In this document: positions 1-4,967 of the stretch, piece after piece
Numbering within the stretch: the first letter of the stretch is position 1
How the letters are laid out: each line of letters begins with the position of its first letter
Origin: Gemmatimonas phototrophica
Lineage (GTDB): Bacteria > Gemmatimonadota > Gemmatimonadetes > Longimicrobiales > Gaopeijiaceae
Reading direction: 5' to 3'
NCBI GenBank assembly: GCA_945876015.1
Contig: CAMCNM010000141.1
Location: forward strand, 1-5,731
DNA: 5,731 nucleotides
Program-made: the position numbers and the translations under genes
Notes under the pieces: generated by a model
The model's input: only the letters and a program-made list of their open reading frames with translations
Databases searched by the model: none
What the model was told of the DNA's origin: nothing

Positions 1-105
1 CTTCAGCGCTCCCCTCGCGGTCGGCGCCTTGCGGTTCACTTCGGTCCCTGCGACCAGGTCCCGGGAGGACTCTCACCTCCTGGCTACCGCCCATGCCGGG
101 CGTAC
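1..105 (-). mobile_element. 5' end of a group IIC-type intron (partial, continues past the left edge)
   Basis: Read on the minus strand from base 105, this begins GTACG, one base off the group II 5' consensus GTGYG. It continues with CGCCC-GGCAT-GGGCG, a 5-bp hairpin at 102-88, then GGAGG-TGAGAGT-CCTCC, a second hairpin at 80-64. A GGTC/GACC hairpin follows at 55-43, then AACCGCAAGG at about 35-26, and GCTGAAG at the window edge. From memory, the same blocks occur in the same order at the 5' end of the Oceanobacillus iheyensis group IIC ribozyme (CCCGGCATGGG, GGTGAGAGTCC, AACGCAAGG, TCTGAAG). The first base follows the T-tract of a Rho-independent terminator, which is the established insertion preference of class C introns. 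These introns are self-splicing retroelements that usually encode a reverse transcriptase/maturase. Here only the start of domain I is visible; the rest of the ribozyme, any maturase and domains V and VI would lie beyond base 1 on the same strand. An ORF-less or truncated copy is equally possible. Confidence 0.85.
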
Positions 106-145
106 AAAAAAAGCGGGCCGGAGCCTCGAAGGCTCCGGCCCGCTT
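106..145 (-). terminator. Rho-independent terminator of the operon
   Basis: The arms at 130-145 and 111-126 are perfectly complementary over 16 bp, around the 3-nt loop 127-129. The stem is very GC-rich. On the minus strand it is followed by a run of seven T (112-106), the first two of which can pair in the stem base. It starts 26 nt after the tatA stop codon. There is no T-run on the other side, so it should act only on minus-strand transcripts. It is also the apparent target of the adjoining group II intron, which begins 5 nt after the stem base. Confidence 0.95.
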
Positions 146-171
146 CGCATTCCGGTCCGGCCTGCTCAGCC

Positions 172-480
172 CTACGAGCCGGCGGGCTTCTCCGGCGACG
201 CCGTCGTGCTCGCCTGCTGCGGGCCTTCCGAAGCCGGCGGCTGCGCGACTGCCGCCGCGGCCGCGCCGGGCAGCTCGGTGCGCCGGGGCTCCGGGAGTGG
301 AGGCGGCGTGTAGCGCGGCTGATTCAGCTCCGCCATCTCCACGTCTCGCACCGAGCTCTTGAACTCGCGAATTCCCTTGCCCAGGGAAGCTCCGATCTCG
401 GGCAGTCGCTTCGCTCCGAAGAGGAGAAGGACCACCAGGAAGATCAGAACCATCTCGCCCATGCCGAGGCCACCGAACAT
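172..480 (-). CDS. tatA: Sec-independent protein translocase subunit TatA (TatA/E family)
   Basis: This 102-residue protein is a subunit of the twin-arginine translocase, which exports folded proteins across the cytoplasmic membrane; TatA oligomers form the conducting element with TatC. It has a short N-terminal membrane helix (about residues 8-22) with a polar Glu at 9, the FG hinge at 21-22, and an amphipathic helix over 24-41 containing KRLPEIGASLGKGIREFK, all diagnostic of the family. The tail from about 54 is Pro/Ala-rich and probably disordered, as is usual. The ATG at 480 is preceded by AAGGAGG with 8-nt spacing, which fixes the start. It is the last gene before the terminator and lies 51 nt after the DUF4321 gene. 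Glu rather than Gln in the membrane helix is a feature often seen in TatB, so a dual TatA/TatB role is possible. No tatC lies in the window. Confidence 0.95.
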   Translation of the reverse strand: MFGGLGMGEMVLIFLVVLLLFGAKRLPEIGASLGKGIREFKSSVRDVEMAELNQPRYTPPPLPEPRRTELPGAAAAAVAQPPASEGPQQASTTASPEKPAGS

Positions 481-488
481 CCGTCTAC

Positions 489-495
489 CCTCCTT
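489..495 (-). promoter_or_regulatory. Strong Shine-Dalgarno of tatA
   Basis: The minus strand reads AAGGAGG, a full match to the anti-Shine-Dalgarno core, with 8 nt to the tatA ATG. It is the only strong ribosome binding site in the window; the upstream genes have weak sites or rely on overlaps. This suggests tatA is translated at a higher level and independently of its upstream neighbours. Confidence 0.85.
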
Positions 496-531
496 GGCGC
501 GCCGAGCGCACCATTCGAATGCGTGCTTGGA

Positions 532-810
532 TCAGATCCAGGAGCGCGCGATCAGCGCCACCAGAAAGACTCCCACCAGGGTCAGCACGTTGAGGTTGAT
601 CAGCAGCGGACCCAGCGTGAACGCCACTGCGACCAGGTCCATCGCGAGCGGCCCCAGCGACACGTCCACCGAGGTCGTCAGGAAGGTGCGTGCCGCGCTG
701 TCCGGCAGGAACATCACGGAGAGGTGGGTCAAGAGCCCTCCGAGAAAAAAACCGAGCAACAGCGTGTAACCGAAGCGGACGGCGCTGCGCCGTCGGGTGT
801 CTACGAGCAT
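532..810 (-). CDS. DUF4321-type small membrane protein
   Basis: A 92-residue protein with a basic N-terminus (DTRRRSAVRFG) followed by a hydrophobic segment at about 13-35. A middle stretch holds the SVDVSLGPLAMDLVAVAFTLG motif region (47-67), and a second hydrophobic segment lies at about 69-88. The pattern of two helices joined by a 'LGPLxxDL...FTLGxxxxINL' segment fits my recollection of the DUF4321 family, whose function is unknown. The basic N-terminus suggests an inside start, so both termini are probably cytoplasmic. The ATG at 810 is the only plausible start: the 16 codons upstream contain no ATG, GTG or TTG. The leader before it is G-rich (GAGCGGGGGT) rather than a clear Shine-Dalgarno. 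It lies 49 nt after the polyprenyl synthetase gene and 51 nt before tatA, so it is likely cotranscribed with both. Confidence 0.8.
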   Translation of the reverse strand: MLVDTRRRSAVRFGYTLLLGFFLGGLLTHLSVMFLPDSAARTFLTTSVDVSLGPLAMDLVAVAFTLGPLLINLNVLTLVGVFLVALIARSWI

Positions 811-859
811 ACCCCCGCTCGAGCAGGGCCGTTCCTGAGCGCGCGTGCTCCGATGTCGA

Positions 860-1885
860 TCATCGGCTGCGTCCTACCGCGTGGCGGACCGAGTCCCTGA
901 GCGCCTCCACCGGCCCGCCGACCGGCAGGCCCTCCAGCTCGGCTTCGGCACTCTCGGCGTACTCGAGCGCGCGGCCCCTCGCATAGTCGAGCCCCCCTCG
1001 TTCATCGACGATGGCCACGATGCGGCCGATCTCCTCGTCGGAGGGATCGATCCGGGTGAAGAAGCGCCGGATCTCTTTCTTTTCCGTCTCGTTCGCCCGG
1101 GTCAGGGCGCCCACGAGGGGTAGGGTCACTTTGCGCTCCCGCAGGTCATGGCCAGTGGGTTTTCCCGTGACCGCCTCGGTGCCCGTGTAGTCGAGCAGGT
1201 CGTCGGCGATCTGGAAGGCCATCCCGAGATTGTGCCCGAATCGTGCCAGCGGGGCGCGGTACGACGGCGATCCGGCCAGGGCGCCCAGCTCGCAGGCCGC
1301 GGACATGAGGGAGGCGGTCTTGGCCGCGATCAGCCGGAAGTAGTCGTCCTCCGAGAAGGCGAGCGCGTCGTACGACGTGAGCTGCCGCATCTCGCCCATG
1401 CTCATCTCGTTGGCGGCGCGGGCCAGCACGCGCACGGCCTCGAGGTCGCCCAACTCGGCCAGCTCGGTCACCGACCGGCTGTAGAGGTAGTCGCCCATGA
1501 TGATCGCGATCTGGTGGGTCCAGAGCGCGTTCACGGTGGGGAGACCGCGGCGCAGCACCGAGTGATCGACCGCGTCGTCGTGCACCAGCGTGGCGAGGTG
1601 GACCAGCTCCACGACGGCGGCCAGCGTGACCGCGCGCTCGCGGGGGGATCCGCCGACTTCGCTGGAGAGCAGGAGGAGCGTGGGACGGAAGAGCTTCCCG
1701 CGGACGAGCAGGAGGTACTCCTTCACCTCCTCCATCAGCTTGAAATCCGTGACCACGATGCGCCGGATCTCGTTCATGACCAGATCGAGGCGCTCGGCGA
1801 CCGGAGCCTGGATCGAAGCCAGCCTTGGAGGCCGCCCGCCACGCTCCTCGCGCAGCGCTTCTTTGGTCGCGGCTTGTCCTCTCAC
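860..1885 (-). CDS. trans-polyprenyl diphosphate synthase (octaprenyl/heptaprenyl type, IspB-like)
   Basis: This 341-residue cytoplasmic enzyme adds isopentenyl diphosphate units to an allylic diphosphate to build the all-trans prenyl tail used for quinones. Visible motifs in order are GKLFRP (63-68, IPP binding), the first Asp-rich motif DDAVD (103-107) in LVHDDAVDHSVLRRG, GDYLYSR (131-137), KT (189-190), the second Asp-rich motif DDLLD (228-232) preceded by FQIA, and GKPTGHDLRERKVTLP (241-256). All catalytic Asp residues are present. The residue five positions before the first DDxxD is Ala98, small, as in IspB. This fits a long-chain product rather than a C15 or C20 enzyme, where a bulky aromatic residue often blocks the tunnel. 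Chain length itself cannot be read from sequence. The start is GTG, 4 nt after the TPR stop codon, with only a weak AGGA upstream, so translation is likely coupled to the TPR gene. The N-terminal 25 residues are not conserved family sequence. Confidence 0.93.
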   Translation of the reverse strand: MRGQAATKEALREERGGRPPRLASIQAPVAERLDLVMNEIRRIVVTDFKLMEEVKEYLLLVRGKLFRPTLLLLSSEVGGSPRERAVTLAAVVELVHLATLVHDDAVDHSVLRRGLPTVNALWTHQIAIIMGDYLYSRSVTELAELGDLEAVRVLARAANEMSMGEMRQLTSYDALAFSEDDYFRLIAAKTASLMSAACELGALAGSPSYRAPLARFGHNLGMAFQIADDLLDYTGTEAVTGKPTGHDLRERKVTLPLVGALTRANETEKKEIRRFFTRIDPSDEEIGRIVAIVDERGGLDYARGRALEYAESAEAELEGLPVGGPVEALRDSVRHAVGRSR

Positions 1886-1889
1886 ATTC

Positions 1890-4001
1890 CTACCGGAGGG
1901 CCCGCAACCGCTCGGTCACGTCGGCGAAATTGATGTCCAGGGAGAACACGCGGTCTTGGAACTCCACCGCCTGTGGCTTGTTCCCGGTCTGCTCGTGGGC
2001 GCGACCGAGCCAGTAGTAGATCCCGAGGAGCTCGTCCTCGATCTCGAAGGGAGCGTCGAGCGCGCGGGTGAGCGTGCGCACGGCCGCATCGGGAGCGCCC
2101 TTCTCCATGAAGCACTGACCCAACAGCTCGAAGGTCGGGAGGTGATTCGGGGATGCGCGCAGCGCCTGCTGGAACTCGGAGATCGCCTCGTCAACCAGGC
2201 CCATCTCCTTGTACGCGGTACCCAGGTCCTGATGGGCCTTCACGTCGTCCGCCGAGAGGTTCTCGGCGACCTTGGCCTTGAACTGGCTCAGCATCTTCGC
2301 GAAGTCGGCCTGCTCGTCGCCGCTCGGCTCCTCGTACGCGACCACGAACCGCGTGGTCTTCTCCTCCTCATCGTCGCCCAGCAGGAGCGAGCCGAGATCC
2401 ACGTAGTCCTGGGACGACGCGACCTCCTTTGCCGGCTCGGCCGCTTTCGGCGCCTTGCCCACTCCCTGGAGCGCGCGCGCGTTCTGGGGCTCGACCGACA
2501 GCACCTGCTGGTAGACCGGCCTCGCCTTCACGCCCTGTCCGGTGCGCTCCAACGTCTCGGCCAGCTCGAGCCGAATAGGCACGAGCGCCTTCTCGTCGTT
2601 CAGCCGGAACGCGTAATCGACCAGCCGCTGACGCAGGGAGACGTCGTCCGGGCTCTCCTTGATCAGAACCCGCAGCGCGTTCATCGCGCCCTTGATGTCG
2701 CCCTTGCCCGCCAGCGACGCGTGCCCCATCGGGTCGGTGATGAGCGGAGCCCCCACCGTGCGCGCGGGCGGAGCGGGCGGAGGCGGAGCCTCGGGCGTCG
2801 GCGGTACGGCCAGTGTGAACGGCTCGGGCGTGGCCGACTGCGGAGGAACCGCGGCGGGCTTCTCGCCCTGGGCCTCTTCCACGAGCCCCTCGAAGGCGTG
2901 CGCGGGCGGCGCGACCGGAGGCGGAGACGGCGGTGTATCCAACGAGATCGGGATCTCGAGCTCGGGAAGCTCCATGGTGTCGGGCGCTTCGCGCTCGTCC
3001 TTGTCGCTCTCACCGAACGCGGAAGCGTCGAAGGCAGGGGCTTCCTCGACCTCGTCCTCCTCCATCTCGAACATGGGAAGGGGCTCGCCTTCCTCTTCTT
3101 CTTCGTCTCCACCGAGCATCGGGAGGGCGTCGGCGGTCTCCTCCTCGGTCTCCTCCACCTCGGCTTCCTCTTCGCTCGAGCCGAAGTCGAAGGTGGGCAG
3201 CGGCGAGGAATCCTCCTCTTCCTCCTCGGCGGCCTCCTCCTCGGGAGCGGCGAGCGAGATCTCAAAGCCCCCGACTTCGACTTCCGCAGGCTCGTCCTTC
3301 TTCGTCGCGGCCACGCTCGGGAAGATGTCCCTCAGCTCGGGGCCACCGTCGTCGGGTGCCGCACCAGCGGCCGGGGCCGCCGACTTGGCGGGCCCGGCGC
3401 CGGGCGCGGAGCCGAGCTGCGTGAGCATCGCCTCGAACGGCGCGGTCGGGATGCCCTTGAGGCTGGCCTGGCGATAGCCGGCCTGGAGCTGGGCGATGGC
3501 GTCGTCGTTGCGCCCGTGACTCTGCATCTGGGCGGCGATCGCGAGCCGGATGTCCACCTCGTCGGGAGCCAGATCGGCGAGCTCGACGAGCGCCCGGAGG
3601 CCCTCGTCGATGTTGCCCTCCGCCTGCATGCGCTCGGCGTAGGTGAGGAAGTTCTGGCGGGCGTCCGCGATCAATCCCTGCTGGCCGCGGATCTGGCCCA
3701 TGCGCAGGTACACGGTGTGCCGCATGGGCATATTGCGGACGATCTTCTTGCAGACGCCGATCGCGTTGTTCGGGAGGTCGGCCTCCAGGTAGAGCGCGAT
3801 CGCCTGCTCGTAGTTCAACACCGCGTCTTCGATGTGACCCTGGCGGACCTGGAGGTCGGCCACGCGGTTGTAGAGCCCGATGTCGGGGCTCTCTTCCTTG
3901 GCGAGCTGCTTGATGGCCTTCTTGTATGGTTCGAGCGCCTTGCCCCACTCCTCCTTCTGCTCGTGGGAGCGGGCGGCCTCTTTGAGGGCTTCGATGCTCA
4001 T
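1890..4001 (-). CDS. Tetratricopeptide repeat protein with acidic, Pro-rich linker
   Basis: A 703-residue protein without a signal peptide or membrane helix, so presumably a cytoplasmic scaffold. Residues 1-195 form an N-terminal helical TPR array, with units such as GKALEPYKKAIKQLA, GHIEDAVLNYEQAIALYLEA and GLIADARQNFLTYAERM. Residues 196-235 are Ala/Gly/Pro-rich. Residues 236-345 are extremely acidic, with several runs of four or more Glu/Asp broken by hydrophobic islands. Residues 355-415 are Pro-rich. A second TPR block spans about 426-515. Then come a conserved-looking DYVDLGSLLLGDDEEE segment (532-546) and a final TPR block (about 586-690) with GLVDEAISEFQQALRASP and GAPDAAVRTLTRALDAP. 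TPRs mediate protein-protein contacts; the partner is unknown. Its ATG overlaps the ftcD TGA as ATGA, and no strong Shine-Dalgarno precedes it, indicating translational coupling. I recall similar TPR proteins beside polyprenyl synthetase genes in Gemmatimonadota, but cannot verify that here. Confidence 0.9.
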   Translation of the reverse strand: MSIEALKEAARSHEQKEEWGKALEPYKKAIKQLAKEESPDIGLYNRVADLQVRQGHIEDAVLNYEQAIALYLEADLPNNAIGVCKKIVRNMPMRHTVYLRMGQIRGQQGLIADARQNFLTYAERMQAEGNIDEGLRALVELADLAPDEVDIRLAIAAQMQSHGRNDDAIAQLQAGYRQASLKGIPTAPFEAMLTQLGSAPGAGPAKSAAPAAGAAPDDGGPELRDIFPSVAATKKDEPAEVEVGGFEISLAAPEEEAAEEEEEDSSPLPTFDFGSSEEEAEVEETEEETADALPMLGGDEEEEEGEPLPMFEMEEDEVEEAPAFDASAFGESDKDEREAPDTMELPELEIPISLDTPPSPPPVAPPAHAFEGLVEEAQGEKPAAVPPQSATPEPFTLAVPPTPEAPPPPAPPARTVGAPLITDPMGHASLAGKGDIKGAMNALRVLIKESPDDVSLRQRLVDYAFRLNDEKALVPIRLELAETLERTGQGVKARPVYQQVLSVEPQNARALQGVGKAPKAAEPAKEVASSQDYVDLGSLLLGDDEEEKTTRFVVAYEEPSGDEQADFAKMLSQFKAKVAENLSADDVKAHQDLGTAYKEMGLVDEAISEFQQALRASPNHLPTFELLGQCFMEKGAPDAAVRTLTRALDAPFEIEDELLGIYYWLGRAHEQTGNKPQAVEFQDRVFSLDINFADVTERLRALR

Positions 4002-4936
4002 GGCGCTCGATCTTGGTGGGTCAGCGACCCCGACCGCTCGGCGACATACCGGGCGAGCCGGCGCGAGAGCAGCCGGGAGGGGGAACCTTCAAGAAGGCCT
4101 AATCTGTCGGCAGCCGCCGGAAGCACAAGTGGGTCAGGGATCATGCCGATCACCTCGGTTCCGGCCAACCGGCCGCCCCATTCCGCCACCCTGCGCTCGA
4201 TCTTGAGGAAGACCTCGAACGGCGAGGTGACGTCCATCTCCTCGAGATTCATGGAAAGCTGGACCCGGCCATTGGACCCGAGCTCGAAGGCGAGGGCGCG
4301 GAGCGACGCGAAGCCGCCCCCCCTCTCCCGGAGCTCGGCCGCGAGCGCTCGGACCAGATCGGGGCTGACCCCCTCCACGTAGACGTTCCAGGCGAGGAGC
4401 TGCCCGCGCGCGCCCACGCAGGTGACCCCGGCCGTGGGGTGGGCGGAGGTCCGCCCGGCGGGAAGATCGGGCACGCTCCCCTCGGGAAACCGGTCGCGCA
4501 GGGCCTCGAACCCGCCGCGGCGGAGGTCCGCCAGGCGGCGCCCCGGGGGTGAGGAGGCCCGCCCATAGAAGTAGACCGGGACACCCAGCCCCGCGACCGC
4601 GGCTCCAACCCGATGCGCGCTCGCGACCGCGTCGTCCATGGTCAGACCCTGGAGCGGCACGAACGGAAGGACGTCGAGCGCCCCGACGCGGGGATGAACC
4701 CCCCGGTGCGTGCGCAGGTCGAGGCGCTCGAGTGAGAAGCGGGCAGCCTCCAGAGCGGCGGCCTCGACCGAGGGGGGATCGCCGATGAAGGTCACCACCG
4801 AGCGGTTGTGGTCGGGATCGGCAGACCAGTCGAGCACCTCCACCCCGGTTCGAGCGACCGCGTCCACGACCCCCCGGACCCAGTCCAGGTCCTTGCCCTC
4901 GCTGAAGTTAGGGACCGCCTCGAGGACTGGGAGCAT
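3998..4936 (-). CDS. ftcD: Glutamate formimidoyltransferase (stand-alone FT domain)
   Basis: A 312-residue enzyme that transfers the formimidoyl group of N-formimidoyl-L-glutamate to tetrahydrofolate, a step of histidine degradation that feeds one-carbon metabolism. Diagnostic motifs, numbered from the ATG, are VPNFSEG (8-14), HNRSVVTF (43-50), HRGVHPRVGALDVLPFVPL (77-95) and VYFYGRA (121-127). A C-terminal subdomain around VQLSMNLEEMDVTSPFEVF (225-243) follows. His81 in HPR aligns with the catalytic His82 of the mammalian enzyme by my count. The length matches the transferase domain alone, and the cyclodeaminase domain fused to it in mammals is absent. The reading frame opens at a TTG at 4942, but an ATG two codons inside (4936) gives the usual family N-terminus, so I chose it; neither has a clear Shine-Dalgarno. 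It lies 31 nt after the fibronectin-domain gene and overlaps the TPR gene by 4 nt. No other hut gene is in the window, so a different folate-linked role cannot be excluded. Confidence 0.93.
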   Translation of the reverse strand: MLPVLEAVPNFSEGKDLDWVRGVVDAVARTGVEVLDWSADPDHNRSVVTFIGDPPSVEAAALEAARFSLERLDLRTHRGVHPRVGALDVLPFVPLQGLTMDDAVASAHRVGAAVAGLGVPVYFYGRASSPPGRRLADLRRGGFEALRDRFPEGSVPDLPAGRTSAHPTAGVTCVGARGQLLAWNVYVEGVSPDLVRALAAELRERGGGFASLRALAFELGSNGRVQLSMNLEEMDVTSPFEVFLKIERRVAEWGGRLAGTEVIGMIPDPLVLPAAADRLGLLEGSPSRLLSRRLARYVAERSGSLTHQDRAP

Positions 4937-4967
4937 GGTCAAACATACACCAGGCCCTGCCCTGTCT

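Noticed and set aside
29..362. Two overlapping plus-strand frames across the left end
   Set aside because: They run through the terminator hairpin, the intron 5' end and antisense to tatA. Composition is low-complexity Ala/Pro/Arg and no ribosome binding site is evident.
811..859. Hairpin potential around the GCTCGAGC palindrome in the gap before the DUF4321 gene
   Set aside because: The stem is short and interrupted and is not followed by a T-run. In such GC-rich DNA it is not distinguishable from chance.
1148..1933. A 261-codon plus-strand frame opposite the polyprenyl synthetase
   Set aside because: It is the antisense shadow of a gene with all catalytic motifs intact, and no family features are visible in it.
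2960..3300. Possible DNA tandem repeat or CRISPR-like array in the cctcctc-rich stretch
   Set aside because: The repetitiveness comes from Glu codons in the TPR protein linker. There are no regular units or spacers at the nucleotide level.
2659..3477. A Ser/Gly-rich 272-codon plus-strand frame
   Set aside because: Its Ser runs are the complement of the Glu/Asp runs in the TPR protein linker. It has no independent support.
1590..4382. A 930-codon open frame on the plus strand opposite the TPR, ftcD and synthetase genes
   Set aside because: Its translation shows no domain and spans three convincing minus-strand genes with family motifs. Long antisense frames are expected where GC-rich codon use depletes stop codons, and the acidic GAG/GAA runs read as Leu/Phe-rich sequence on the opposite strand.
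4937..4967. Possible promoter between the fibronectin-domain gene and ftcD (TATGTT on the minus strand)
   Set aside because: A -10-like hexamer is present but there is no -35-like sequence at a suitable distance. The gap is only 31 nt without a terminator, so cotranscription is simpler.
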